NCBI GenBank assembly: GCA_905215805.1
Contig: CAJMRL010000001.1
Span: forward strand, 186,001 to 250,000
Direction of reading: 5' to 3'
DNA: 64,000 nucleotides
Source of the DNA: an uncultured bacterium
GTDB lineage: Bacteria > Bacillota > Clostridia > UBA1381
The position numbers and the translations under genes were made by a program. How positions within the stretch are numbered: the stretch's first letter is position 1; each line of letters begins with the position of its first letter. The notes below the pieces were generated by a model. That model saw only the letters and a list, made by a program, of their open reading frames with translations, had not been told where the DNA came from and ran no database searches. Shown in pieces: positions 24,284 through 33,330 of this stretch.

Positions 24284-26929
24284 ATGGAAGACGCAAAAAA
24301 TATTGCAAAAAATTATGACCCGTCCGAATTTGAGGACAGGCTTTACAACACATGGGTTGAAAAGGGATATTTTCATGCAGAGGTGAATCCGGATAAAAAA
24401 CCGTTTACTATAGTTATACCGCCTCCTAATGTAACAGGTCAGCTTCATATGGGACATGCGCTGGACGAAACGCTTCAGGATATTCTGATACGCTATAAGA
24501 GAATGCAGGGCTATGAGGCTTTGTGGATCCCGGGTACAGACCATGCGGGAATAGCTACTCAGATCAAAGTTGAGGAAGATATGCGCGTAAACGAGAATGG
24601 ACTGACACGCTATGACCTCGGCAGAGAAAAATTCCTTGAAAGAGTATGGGATTGGAAAAATAAATTTGGAAACAGAATTATAAATCAGCTTAAGAAGATA
24701 GGCTCCTCATGCGATTGGGACAGAGAACGCTTTACAATGGATGAGGGCTGTTCAAAGGCAGTTCGTGAGGTGTTCGTTAATCTTTATAATAAGGGACTTA
24801 TTTATCAAGGCTCAAAAATTATAAACTGGTGTCCGCACTGTACCACGGCTCTTTCCGATGCAGAAGTTGAGCATACAGAGCAGGCCGGACATTTCTGGCA
24901 TATAAAATATCAGGTAAAGGACAGCGATGATTATGTTGTTATTGCCACAACACGTCCGGAAACTCTTTTCGGAGATACGGCTGTGGCTGTAAATCCCGAG
25001 GATGAAAGATATAAGGATATAATAGGAAAAACGCTTATTCTCCCGCTTGTAGGCAGAGAAATCCCGGTTATAGCCGATGAATATGTAGATAAGGAATTCG
25101 GTACGGGCTGCGTTAAAATTACGCCTGCGCATGATCCGAATGACTTTGAGGTCGGAAAGCGTCACGATCTTGAACAGATCAAGGTTATGAATGACGACGC
25201 TACTATGAATTCATATGCCGGAAAATACGAAGGCATGGACCGCTATGAATGCCGTAAGGCTATGGTTAGGGATCTTGAGGAGCAGGGGCTTTTGGTAAAG
25301 ATTGAGGATCATAGCCATAATGTAGGTCAGTGCTACCGCTGCGGAACTACGGTAGAACCGATAATTTCAAAGCAGTGGTTTGTTAAGATGAAGCCGCTTG
25401 CCGAGCCGGCTATCGAGGCGGTCAAAAACGGCGATACAAAGTTTGTTCCCGAGAGGTTCTCGAAAATATACATGAACTGGATGGAGAATGTATTTGACTG
25501 GTGTATCTCACGTCAGCTTTGGTGGGGGCATAGGATACCGGCATTCTACTGCCAGAAATGCGGTGAAACTATTGTGTCAAAGGATGATATAACAGTATGT
25601 CCGCATTGCGGCGGGGAAGTCAAGCAGGACGAGGATGTGCTTGACACATGGTTCTCATCGGCTCTATGGCCGTTCTCGACCTTGGGATGGCCTGAGAATA
25701 CGAAGGAGCTTGAATATTTCTATCCTACAAGCGTGCTTATAACAGGATACGATATAATATTCTTCTGGGTAGCAAGAATGATATTCTCCGCTCTTGAGCA
25801 TACGGGCAAGGCTCCGTTTGAACATGTGTTTATACATGGACTTGTAAGAGATTCTCAGGGAAGAAAGATGAGTAAATCCTTAGGAAACGGTATTGATCCG
25901 CTTGAAATTATAAAAGAGTACGGAGCAGATGCGCTCAGGTTTAATCTTGCTACCGGAAATGCACCGGGAAATGATATGCGTTTCTATATCGAGCGTGTAG
26001 AGGCTGGAAGAAACTTTGCGAATAAGATATGGAACGCATCAAGATTCACAATGATGAATCTTGATATAACAGAAAACAAGCTTCCGCCTGTAGAAGAGCT
26101 TCAAACGGAAGATAAGTGGATACTGTCTAAATTTAATAAGACAGTCCGCATAGTTACTGAAAATCTCGATAAGTTTGAATTGGGAATTGCTCTCTCAAAT
26201 CTTTACGATTTTATTTGGGAGAATTTCTGCGACTGGTATATAGAGCTTGTAAAGCCGAGATTGTTTGACAAGGAAAATCCTACGGGAAAAACTGCTCAGT
26301 ATGTGCTGACATATGTGCTTTCGCACACCATGCAGCTTCTGCACCCGTTTATGCCTTTCATAACGGAGGAGATATGGCTTCATCTGCCGCATGACGGCGA
26401 AAGCATCGTTATTTCAAAATGGCCGGAATATGATGAGGCTTTGAATTTTGAAGAGGATGAGGCGGCGATGACGCTCATTATGGATGCTATAAGCGCGGTA
26501 AGAAACCGCCGTGCCGAGATGAATGTTCCTCCGTCAAAGAAAGCGAAAACTATTATAGTTACTGATAGACCTGACGTCTTTAATAAAGGCGAAGCCTTCT
26601 TCATAAAGCTTGCTTCAGCAAGTGAGGTCGAAGTAAGGGAGGATAAGGACGGCGTCGACGCTAACGCAGTTAATGTTATTGTTCCCGGAGCTGAGATTTA
26701 TTTGCCTATGAGCGAGCTTGTTGACAAGGATAAGGAGCTTGCAAGACTTAATGCCGAGAAGAAACGTCTTGAGGGCGAAATTAAGAGAGTCGAGGGCAAG
26801 CTCAATAATCAGGGCTTTGTCTCAAAAGCGCCTAAGAAGGTAGTTGACGAAGAAAAAGCAAAGGGCGTTAAGTATAAGGATATGCTCGACAAGGTTATTG
26901 AGAATATAAAGGCTATGGAAAATATGTAA
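24284..26929 (+). CDS. valS: valyl-tRNA synthetase
   Basis: Charges tRNA-Val and edits misloaded threonine. The 881-aa class I enzyme has PPPNVTGQLHMGH (HIGH motif) near residue 45, the CP1 editing insertion with TTRPETLFGDTAVAV, Cys pairs CxxC (COQKCG/CPHCG type, near 425-445), the KMSKS motif near residue 530, an anticodon-binding domain, and a C-terminal coiled coil (about 810-881). AAGGAG lies before the ATG. Unlike many Firmicutes valS genes it has no T-box leader. Confidence 0.98.
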   Translation: MEDAKNIAKNYDPSEFEDRLYNTWVEKGYFHAEVNPDKKPFTIVIPPPNVTGQLHMGHALDETLQDILIRYKRMQGYEALWIPGTDHAGIATQIKVEEDMRVNENGLTRYDLGREKFLERVWDWKNKFGNRIINQLKKIGSSCDWDRERFTMDEGCSKAVREVFVNLYNKGLIYQGSKIINWCPHCTTALSDAEVEHTEQAGHFWHIKYQVKDSDDYVVIATTRPETLFGDTAVAVNPEDERYKDIIGKTLILPLVGREIPVIADEYVDKEFGTGCVKITPAHDPNDFEVGKRHDLEQIKVMNDDATMNSYAGKYEGMDRYECRKAMVRDLEEQGLLVKIEDHSHNVGQCYRCGTTVEPIISKQWFVKMKPLAEPAIEAVKNGDTKFVPERFSKIYMNWMENVFDWCISRQLWWGHRIPAFYCQKCGETIVSKDDITVCPHCGGEVKQDEDVLDTWFSSALWPFSTLGWPENTKELEYFYPTSVLITGYDIIFFWVARMIFSALEHTGKAPFEHVFIHGLVRDSQGRKMSKSLGNGIDPLEIIKEYGADALRFNLATGNAPGNDMRFYIERVEAGRNFANKIWNASRFTMMNLDITENKLPPVEELQTEDKWILSKFNKTVRIVTENLDKFELGIALSNLYDFIWENFCDWYIELVKPRLFDKENPTGKTAQYVLTYVLSHTMQLLHPFMPFITEEIWLHLPHDGESIVISKWPEYDEALNFEEDEAAMTLIMDAISAVRNRRAEMNVPPSKKAKTIIVTDRPDVFNKGEAFFIKLASASEVEVREDKDGVDANAVNVIVPGAEIYLPMSELVDKDKELARLNAEKKRLEGEIKRVEGKLNNQGFVSKAPKKVVDEEKAKGVKYKDMLDKVIENIKAMENM

Positions 26930-26947
26930 ATAGAAGTTTTCCTATTT

Positions 26948-26995
26948 TATACCCCCGTATACATGGGGGTATATTTGTACATATTGTACAAATAT
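26948..26995. terminator. Two adjoining perfect hairpins after valS
   Basis: Stem 1 pairs 26948-26956 with 26965-26973 (TATACCCCC/GGGGGTATA). Stem 2 pairs 26971-26981 with 26985-26995 (ATATTTGTACA/TGTACAAATAT) around TAT. They share three bases, so both cannot form fully at once. Hairpin 1 may terminate valS; hairpin 2 resembles a palindromic operator. No long T run follows. Confidence 0.5.
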
Positions 26996-27044
26996 ACTCC
27001 AAAAATTTTGTTAGTTATACAGAATAAAAGTTAGAGCATTGTTC

Positions 27045-27073
27045 TTGAAAATTTTACCTTTAAATGATATAAT
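27045..27073 (+). promoter_or_regulatory. Sigma-A promoter of the secreted orphan
   Basis: -35 TTGAAA (27045-27050), a 17-bp spacer and extended -10 TGA-TATAAT (27068-27073). Confidence 0.82.
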
Positions 27074-27142
27074 TTTATATATAGGTATTATATTATGCTT
27101 TTTTTGCAGGATATAAAAAATTCATTAGGGAGGGATTTTTTT

Positions 27143-29083
27143 ATGAAGTTTAAAAAAATTGTCAGTGCTGCGGCAGCATTGACATTGTCAGTGACCGCAT
27201 TCGCGGGATTGGCAGTAACGGCAAATGCGGCAGATCCGATTTATTCAAATGATTTTAGTTCGGAAAATTTGGATAATGCGGTTACTTGGACAGCTGCTTC
27301 AAAGAAACCGACAGGATATTCTTATGCTCAAATTGGACGCGGCGGCGAAATGTCTTTAGTTGACGGAAGTCTAAACTGGACAACCAGTGGAGGAAAAAAC
27401 AACAGTACAGTATCTCATGCGTCATATGGTATTTTCAATGAGGATATACAGACAGCAACAACTTCGTCAAATTATAAAATAAGCTTTGATTGGCGTCCTA
27501 CGTGTTTGCATACAGCTCAGAATGTTGCTTTGGAGCTGATAAATGCAAATAAAAATGTAATTTTAGGACTTGACTTAGAGCATACCAGAGCAAATTCATC
27601 AACAGGTTCAAATATATTGAAGTATTATGCCGGCGGAGCTTGCGGTTTTGAAGTTGTAGACGGCTCTGCTACTGGCAGTACAAATGCTGAGGGAACTTTG
27701 GGAGAGGCAACAAAGAATACTTTTTCTACTGTATCCGGAACAACATTTGACGGTACATATAATGTAGAGCTTACTTTAACCAGCAACGGCGTGGGTAATT
27801 TAACGATAACAGATTCTAAAAGTAATAAATTGGTAGATAATGCGACGCTGAGTGTAGACGCCGGGGCGGCATTGTCAGATATATACATGACGGCTGTAAG
27901 CTGGAATAATACTGCTCAGGGCGGCATGTATCTTGATAATTTTGTGATCGAGCCTGTAGAGGTGACAAAACCAACAGCTTATTATACTGTAAATTATGTA
28001 TGCGGTTCAGATACTGTTAAATCAGTTTCGGGCGGCGGATATGTAGGAGATGCTCCTGTAGTAAATATGGATGCTTTTGTTGCAGATAATGGAACAAAGT
28101 ACTATTGCGTATCAAATGACTTAGAAGGCAAGACTATTGCCGGTGATAATTCAACGGTTGTAACAGTAACCTGCCGTGAAGCGAATAAATATAACGTTTT
28201 GGTAAAAGCTGTTTCGGGCGATACTGAATTAAAGACATTGTATACAGCATCAGATGTTGTTGAGGATGAAAATATAATTGTTCCGTATCCGAGATATATA
28301 AAGACAGATGACGGAAAGCTTTATTTGAAAGACGCAATCAGCAGTCAGTATAATTATTCATTTGATGTAGGCGATGATACATATAATTCAAAAATCGAAT
28401 ATGCACTGCAGGAGGGTACTACAGCAGTATATTATGCAGAAGGCGAGGATGTTTTCGGATACAAAGCGGTTTCTAACGATGGAATAAGATGCTCGATGGG
28501 CAAAGGCGGAGATGTGACAGAAAAGACAGAAGTTACGACCTTGCAGCCGGGTAAATATACATTGGAAGCAGGCGTATGGGGCGGCGGAAGAGAAGAGGCA
28601 AATCAGTCCACCTATACATTTACAGCGGGCACAGCAGAAGTTTTGGCTGCAAAAACAACAGGTTCACATGAAAAAGCACTATCAGAAGAGTTTACAATTG
28701 ACAGTGAAACTGCTATAGAAGTTGAAAAGACTGTGACCGGAACAAGCGGCGCATGCGTGGATTATATACTCATATGCAAGACAGGCGATGTTACACCGCC
28801 GACACCGGAAATCCCTGATGTTACTGTTGCGGCAGAATATTCAGACTATACAGCTGATACAAATTCATCTCCGGCAAGATTGTACACAGGCAGCTACACA
28901 TCAAACGATGAAACTGTAACAAAAGTTGTTTGGACAATAACACCGGCTGACAGCAGCAAAGCAGCAAAGACTGCTGAAGCAAATCTTCCGAAGGTTTCCG
29001 GAAAAGTAGAGGTCAAAATAGGTCTTATTGTTACAATAGACGACTTAAGCAAGATCGGCTCGGTAACGGCAGAGCTACAGTAA
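27143..29083 (+). CDS. secreted multi-domain orphan with concanavalin-like and CBM-like regions
   Basis: A 646-aa exported protein of unknown function. ATG 27143 is used because AGGGAGGGA precedes it and a clear Sec signal peptide (residues 1-30, ending ANA-AD) begins there. Residues about 32-270 look like a jelly-roll (DFSSENLDN start, MYLDNFVIEPVE end), as in laminin-G/concanavalin carbohydrate binders. A MucBP-like beta repeat follows (about 278-360), then a CBM-like unit (about 430-545) and a C-terminal beta domain (555-646). There is no catalytic motif, SLH, LPXTG or dockerin. The next gene starts 21 bases on. Confidence 0.75.
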   Translation: MKFKKIVSAAAALTLSVTAFAGLAVTANAADPIYSNDFSSENLDNAVTWTAASKKPTGYSYAQIGRGGEMSLVDGSLNWTTSGGKNNSTVSHASYGIFNEDIQTATTSSNYKISFDWRPTCLHTAQNVALELINANKNVILGLDLEHTRANSSTGSNILKYYAGGACGFEVVDGSATGSTNAEGTLGEATKNTFSTVSGTTFDGTYNVELTLTSNGVGNLTITDSKSNKLVDNATLSVDAGAALSDIYMTAVSWNNTAQGGMYLDNFVIEPVEVTKPTAYYTVNYVCGSDTVKSVSGGGYVGDAPVVNMDAFVADNGTKYYCVSNDLEGKTIAGDNSTVVTVTCREANKYNVLVKAVSGDTELKTLYTASDVVEDENIIVPYPRYIKTDDGKLYLKDAISSQYNYSFDVGDDTYNSKIEYALQEGTTAVYYAEGEDVFGYKAVSNDGIRCSMGKGGDVTEKTEVTTLQPGKYTLEAGVWGGGREEANQSTYTFTAGTAEVLAAKTTGSHEKALSEEFTIDSETAIEVEKTVTGTSGACVDYILICKTGDVTPPTPEIPDVTVAAEYSDYTADTNSSPARLYTGSYTSNDETVTKVVWTITPADSSKAAKTAEANLPKVSGKVEVKIGLIVTIDDLSKIGSVTAELQ

Positions 29084-29104
29084 TATAGGGGAGGAATGAG
29101 AGTA

Positions 29105-29290
29105 ATGAAAAAAGAATTCATCATGCCTTCAATGAAGGTTAAGGTTTTTGACCGTACAATATTATTAACTGACAGCAATCCGACAAATAGTCAGGCGGCT
29201 GAGAATTATGCTATAAATAATGCAGGTCTTACGCAGTCAAATGACGGTAACACAGTCAGCCTTGCTCAAATAGAGATCACAGATTGGTAA
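29105..29290 (+). CDS. 61-residue uncharacterised peptide (MKKEF..P type)
   Basis: Encodes a 61-aa peptide beginning MKKEFIMPSMKVKVFDRTILLTDS and ending in an Asn/Gln/Ser-rich acidic stretch with a final Trp. ATG 29105 is 10 bases after GGGGAGG; ATG 29096 is too close. It has no signal peptide and almost no Cys. Its start resembles small gut-Firmicutes proteins of the MKKxYxxPxxxVxxF pattern, whose role is unknown. It shares a transcript with the secreted orphan and ends at a terminator. A modified-peptide precursor is one possibility, but no modifying enzyme is nearby. Confidence 0.6.
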   Translation: MKKEFIMPSMKVKVFDRTILLTDSNPTNSQAAENYAINNAGLTQSNDGNTVSLAQIEITDW

Positions 29291-29303
29291 TATGATAAAA
29301 AAA

Positions 29304-29326
29304 CCGTGCTTTTGCACGGCTTTTTT
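29304..29326 (+). terminator. Rho-independent terminator
   Basis: CCGTGC-TTTT-GCACGG (29304-29319) followed by CTTTTTT; A-rich on the left side. Confidence 0.9.
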
Positions 29327-29347
29327 ATTACAAATTTGTGACACAGC

Positions 29348-29376
29348 TTGTTATAGATATTTGTATATGCTATAAT
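29348..29376 (+). promoter_or_regulatory. Sigma-A promoter of the chromate transporter pair
   Basis: -35 TTGTTA (29348-29353), a 17-bp spacer and extended -10 TGC-TATAAT (29371-29376). Confidence 0.78.
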
Positions 29377-29400
29377 TAAAACAGAGGGAGTGATTTAGAG

Positions 29401-29964
29401 ATGAACAGTAAATTAAAGCTTTATCTGCATCTGTTTTTGACTTTTTTCAAGATAGGTGCATTTACCTTTGGCGGCGGTTATGCTATGATACCGCTTATAA
29501 ACCGTGAAACAGTGGTAAAAAACAAATGGATAACCGACAAGGATATACTTGATATTGTAGCGATTGCCGAAAGCACGCCGGGACCTATAGCGATAAATTC
29601 CGCAACGTTTGTAGGGTATAAGATAGGCGGTTTTTGGGGAGCGGTGTTTTCAACGCTTGGAGTAGCGCTGCCATCCTTTATTATAATATACATAATATCA
29701 TTTGTTTTGGAACAGTTTGAAAGCATAAAAACGGTAAAATACGCATTTAATGGCATAAGAGCGGGCGTTCTGGCACTGCTTATAAAGGCGCTTATAACGA
29801 TGTATAAGGAATGTCCGAAAGGAAAGCTTGCGTATGTGCTTATGGCAGGAGCATTTATTTGCTCAGTGGTTTTCGATATAAATGCATTGATAATAATCGC
29901 TGTATGCGCGGTTTTGGGGATTTTAAGCGCAGTGCTTGCATCAAGGAAGGAGAATGAAAAATGA
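29401..29964 (+). CDS. chromate transporter, half-size subunit 1
   Basis: A 187-aa CHR-family membrane protein with about five to six helices and the signature TFFKIGAFTFGGGYAMIPLI near the N-terminus and ESTPGPIAINSATFVGYKIGG in the middle. Short CHR proteins work as pairs equivalent to one full ChrA, which exports chromate; in anaerobes the true substrate is often unknown. It overlaps the second half by four bases (ATGA), so both are made together. Confidence 0.93.
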   Translation: MNSKLKLYLHLFLTFFKIGAFTFGGGYAMIPLINRETVVKNKWITDKDILDIVAIAESTPGPIAINSATFVGYKIGGFWGAVFSTLGVALPSFIIIYIISFVLEQFESIKTVKYAFNGIRAGVLALLIKALITMYKECPKGKLAYVLMAGAFICSVVFDINALIIIAVCAVLGILSAVLASRKENEK

Positions 29965-30530
29965 TATTGTTCGAGCTGTTTTGGGCATTTTTTAAGATAG
30001 GTGCGTTTACGTTCGGCGGCGGATATGCCATGCTTCCCTTGATAGAAGAAGAGGTAGTCAGCAAGGGATGGATGCAGCTTGAACAGCTGGTCAATTTTAT
30101 TGCCGTAAGCGAAAGCACGCCCGGACCTTTCGCGGTGAATATATCCACGTATATAGGCGCTCAGATGGGCGGCTTTTTAGGTGCTTTGTGCGCGACATTT
30201 GGAGTTATTTTGCCGTCGTTTATTATTATACTTATAATCGCAAAATTTTTTGCAAGCTTCAGCAAAAATAAGTATGTCATTGGCTGCATGGATGGATTAA
30301 AACCGGCAGTAATAGGTATGATAGGAGCGGCGATTGTTTCTGTAGGCAAATCGGTATTTTTTACATCAGGCGTTAATTTGGAAAGCATCAAAAGCTTTGG
30401 TACGGCATCATCCTTGCTTATTTTTGGAATCATGTTGTTTTTGGATGCAAAGAAAATACATCCGGTCGTAATAATTCTTTTTTCAGCGGTATTTGGAATC
30501 ATTTCAGGGTACATAGGAGATATGATATAA
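29961..30530 (+). CDS. chromate transporter, half-size subunit 2
   Basis: The 189-aa partner of the previous gene, with FFKIGAFTFGGGYAMLPLIEEEVV and ESTPGPFAVNISTYIGAQMGG. The pair resembles the N- and C-terminal halves of ChrA but both carry the same signatures, so they probably assemble with opposite membrane orientation. A hairpin follows directly after the stop. Confidence 0.93.
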   Translation: MILFELFWAFFKIGAFTFGGGYAMLPLIEEEVVSKGWMQLEQLVNFIAVSESTPGPFAVNISTYIGAQMGGFLGALCATFGVILPSFIIILIIAKFFASFSKNKYVIGCMDGLKPAVIGMIGAAIVSVGKSVFFTSGVNLESIKSFGTASSLLIFGIMLFLDAKKIHPVVIILFSAVFGIISGYIGDMI

Positions 30531-30587
30531 AATACGGCATGGATAAGGATTATATGCTGTCCATGCCGTATTTAGAAGATTTTTTAT
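30530..30587. terminator. Terminator-like hairpin between convergent genes
   Basis: A perfect 14-bp stem (30530-30543 with 30560-30573) with a 16-nt loop and a T run offset by six bases. It probably ends the chromate operon and perhaps the opposing gene. Confidence 0.7.
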
Positions 30588-30610
30588 GAAAAAGATAGTT
30601 TTAGGCTGAT

Positions 30611-32293
30611 TTATTCTGTCGGTGCGGCCGATGGAGTGACGGAAGGCTGATTACGTCTTCCGCCGTCCATGCCTTTGCCGCCCATGCCGCCGTTTCTGTC
30701 GGGAGGTGCCACAGTATCCGTATCTGACGGTGCGGACATATCCGAATTATCGGGAGGGGCCATATCTCCACTGGGTCTGCTCATGCCGCCGCTCATGCCG
30801 CCGCCCATGCCGGTATCCATTCCGTTTGTACCTCCGGCGTTGAGACCGTCATCGGAGCAGGTGATATCGATATTTCCGTCATTTATTGTAAGAATGGATT
30901 TGCTCTCGATACCTTCTGTAGCATTTGTAACTGTAATATCTGTTCCATTAAGATTTACTGCGCCATGACCGGAAATACCCTTGCCCGATGATGAGGAAAC
31001 AGTAACTGTTCCGCCGTTAAAATTAATTTCATCGGCGCAGTGTACGGAGTGGTCGGTTGAATCTATATTTATATTTCCTCCGCTTATCGTCATCATCCAA
31101 TCTGCCTTTATACCTTTGGACGAAGCTGTGTCAGCGGTGTCCTCAATTTCAGCTGCATTGTCAGATGCGGCGGGAGAAGGTGAAGGTTCAAAGCGCATGC
31201 CTCGCATAGTATTTGTATTTGAGGGTTCTACATATCCTGTTGTTTTTACGTTGATATCACCTCCGGTTATATTTAGTATTTCTTCAGCTTGTATTCCGTC
31301 GCCGACCGCATCAATATCAAGAGTCCCTCCGGAAATGAGGATCGTTTCATTGGCATGAAGTCCATCGTTTTCAGCGTTTATATTTATTGTTCCATTGCCG
31401 ATTTCAAGGCTGTCGTTTGATTTTATGCCGTGACCATGGTTGGCGTTTATGTTCAAAGAGCCGCTGCCCTTTATCTCAATATCGTCCTTGGAATATATAC
31501 AGCCGTCAATGCTTTCGTCAGAATATGTTTCGCTGTCGGTAAGCGAATTTTCTGTGCCGTCCGTAAGTGTGATGAAGAGCTCATCAGCGGCAGTTACAGA
31601 AATCGCCGGACCTGAGGAATTTGTTATCGAAGCTCCCGAAAGACGAAGCTTTACCTTATCCTTATCACCATTTTCGTCAAGGGTATTTACAGCGATCTGT
31701 CCGTCAGCAAGCGTACCTGTAACGGTAAAATCTCCGCCCTTGCTTATTGTTATTGTATTGCCGTCAACGCTTACTCCGTCGCCGTCAACGCTCATGGTAT
31801 CAAGGTTTATCGTACCTGTATTCTCCTTCCATGTATCATCTGATGAATCATCGGGGGTTGTGATTGTAACGGTGCGGCTGTCTTCGTCCCAGCTGACGTC
31901 AAGACCGAGCAGCTCAGATACTGCTCTTAAGGGGACAAGGGTTGTACCGGAAATGATGACAGGAGAAGCGCTCATTTCGAATGCTTCGTCATTTTTATAT
32001 GCCTGAGAAGAGCCTATTGTCATTGTTATTGTTTTTGATTTTCTTTTGGCGGTAATAGTTTGAGTATCGCCGTCCCATTTTACGCTTGCACCGAATTTTT
32101 CAAAAACAGCTCTCATCGGCACCATTGTGCTGTCGTTTATGATTTGAGGCGGAACCTCAAATTCAAGCTCCGTACCGTCATAAATTACTTTTATATCATC
32201 ATAGGTATTGTCTGCAAAGCCGGTAAAGGTATAGGTTACGCTTACCGAAAACAAAGCAGCCGCGATCAATGCGGTTATTATTTGCTTTTTCAT
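30611..32293 (-). CDS. secreted CuAO-N stalk plus beta-helix carbohydrate-binding protein
   Basis: A 560-aa exported protein. The signal peptide (1-27) is followed by a copper-amine-oxidase-N-type stalk domain (about 30-150; two repeats with VPMRAVFEKFGASVKWD and VPLRAVSELLGLDVSWD). A DUF4353-type region (about 165-480) has repeating ISGGxxxI/GHGIKSNDSLEI/DGLHANETILI rungs typical of a right-handed beta-helix like the carbohydrate-binding Cthe_2159 family. The tail (about 490-560) is Gly/Met/Pro/Asp-rich. No catalytic residues are evident; polysaccharide (possibly pectate) binding is the family-based guess. Confidence 0.88.
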   Translation of the reverse strand: MKKQIITALIAAALFSVSVTYTFTGFADNTYDDIKVIYDGTELEFEVPPQIINDSTMVPMRAVFEKFGASVKWDGDTQTITAKRKSKTITMTIGSSQAYKNDEAFEMSASPVIISGTTLVPLRAVSELLGLDVSWDEDSRTVTITTPDDSSDDTWKENTGTINLDTMSVDGDGVSVDGNTITISKGGDFTVTGTLADGQIAVNTLDENGDKDKVKLRLSGASITNSSGPAISVTAADELFITLTDGTENSLTDSETYSDESIDGCIYSKDDIEIKGSGSLNINANHGHGIKSNDSLEIGNGTININAENDGLHANETILISGGTLDIDAVGDGIQAEEILNITGGDINVKTTGYVEPSNTNTMRGMRFEPSPSPAASDNAAEIEDTADTASSKGIKADWMMTISGGNINIDSTDHSVHCADEINFNGGTVTVSSSSGKGISGHGAVNLNGTDITVTNATEGIESKSILTINDGNIDITCSDDGLNAGGTNGMDTGMGGGMSGGMSRPSGDMAPPDNSDMSAPSDTDTVAPPDRNGGMGGKGMDGGRRNQPSVTPSAAPTE

Positions 32294-32423
32294 GTTAATA
32301 CCGTCCTTTCATAAGAATACCTTGAAATAAATGTACGTTTTATTTTGTTTCTATTTGAATTATAAATGCGAAAACTTAAATCAACCTTAAAATACCGCAA
32401 GTTAATAAAAAGTTCAAAAAATA

Positions 32424-32452
32424 TTGATATTTATAGTATTTTGTGGTATTAT
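32424..32452 (+). promoter_or_regulatory. Probable promoter of the DUF4250 gene
   Basis: -35 TTGATA (32424-32429), a 17-bp spacer and -10 TATTAT (32447-32452). Confidence 0.6.
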
Positions 32453-32481
32453 AATAAAAATGACAAAAACGGAGGTGCGAT

Positions 32482-32658
32482 ATGAATATACCGAATGACC
32501 CGGCAATACTTTTGAGCTACATCAATACAAAGCTTAGAGATCATTATCCGAGTCTTGATGCTTTATGTGAGGATATGGAGCTTGATAAGAAGCAGATTAC
32601 AGAAAAGCTTGAAGTGATAGGATATAAATATAAGCCGGAAAGAAATCAATTTGTTTAA
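32482..32658 (+). CDS. DUF4250 small protein
   Basis: A 58-aa protein, MNIPNDPAILLSYINTKLRD at the start, LCEDMELDKKQITEKLEVIGYKY in the middle, ending NQFV. It matches the DUF4250 pattern seen across Firmicutes and proteobacteria; function unknown. GGAGGTGCG precedes the ATG. It fills the gap before xpt and is easy to miss because of its size. Confidence 0.85.
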   Translation: MNIPNDPAILLSYINTKLRDHYPSLDALCEDMELDKKQITEKLEVIGYKYKPERNQFV

Positions 32659-32685
32659 TAAAGGGAGTTTTTTGCTGAATTTCTA

Positions 32686-32714
32686 TTGTAAAAAATGTCG
32701 TATTATGCTATAAT
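32686..32714 (+). promoter_or_regulatory. Sigma-A promoter of xpt
   Basis: -35 TTGTAA (32686-32691), a 17-bp spacer and extended -10 TGC-TATAAT (32709-32714). The leader is about 28 nt, too short for the purine riboswitch often found before xpt. Confidence 0.78.
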
Positions 32715-32748
32715 AATAGTTAAATATATCATAGGAAGGAAAATAGCT

Positions 32749-33330
32749 ATGGAGCTTCTCAAGGAAAGAATACAGCAAGACGGCATAATTAAGGAAGGCA
32801 ATGTTTTGAAGGTTGACAGCTTTCTTAATCATCAGATGGATATAAATTTGTTCAATGAAATGGGAAAGGAATTTAAGCGTCTTTTCGCAGGTCACAATAT
32901 AAATAAAATATTGACAATAGAGGCTTCGGGAATAGGCATTGCCTGTATTGTTGCGCAGCATTTCAATGTCCCGGTTGTTTTTGCAAAAAAATCACAGAGC
33001 ATAAATATTGACGGTGAGGTATATCATACTAAGATAGAATCGTTTACGCATAAAAGACATTACGATGTGATCGTTTCTAAGAAGTACATAAGTCCGGAGG
33101 ATCATATTCTCATAATAGACGATTTTCTTGCCAACGGCTGTGCGCTTGCGGGGCTTATAGACATAGTGCAGAGCGCCGGAGCAACCGTTGAGGGAATTGG
33201 TATATGTATAGAAAAAGGCTTCCAAAAGGGAGGCAGCATTATCCGTTCAAAGGGAATACATCTCGAATCGCTTGCTATTATAAAGGGCTTTGACTATGAA
33301 CATGGAAAGGTGATTTTTGAGGATGCTTGA
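32749..33330 (+). CDS. xpt: xanthine phosphoribosyltransferase
   Basis: Salvages xanthine to XMP with PRPP. The start at 32749 follows GGAAGGA and begins the conserved MELLKERIQQDGIIKEG; the protein is 193 aa. The hydrophobic-acidic PRPP loop is HILIIDDFLANGCALAGL (near residues 124-141) and FAKKSQSINIDGEVYHTKIESFTH is Xpt-typical. It overlaps the CYTH gene by eight bases. Expression is unlikely to use a riboswitch because the leader is short. Confidence 0.96.
   Translation: MELLKERIQQDGIIKEGNVLKVDSFLNHQMDINLFNEMGKEFKRLFAGHNINKILTIEASGIGIACIVAQHFNVPVVFAKKSQSINIDGEVYHTKIESFTHKRHYDVIVSKKYISPEDHILIIDDFLANGCALAGLIDIVQSAGATVEGIGICIEKGFQKGGSIIRSKGIHLESLAIIKGFDYEHGKVIFEDA

Noticed and set aside
32715..32748. 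Purine riboswitch before xpt
   Set aside because: The leader from the predicted start site is only about 28 nt, too short for the aptamer.
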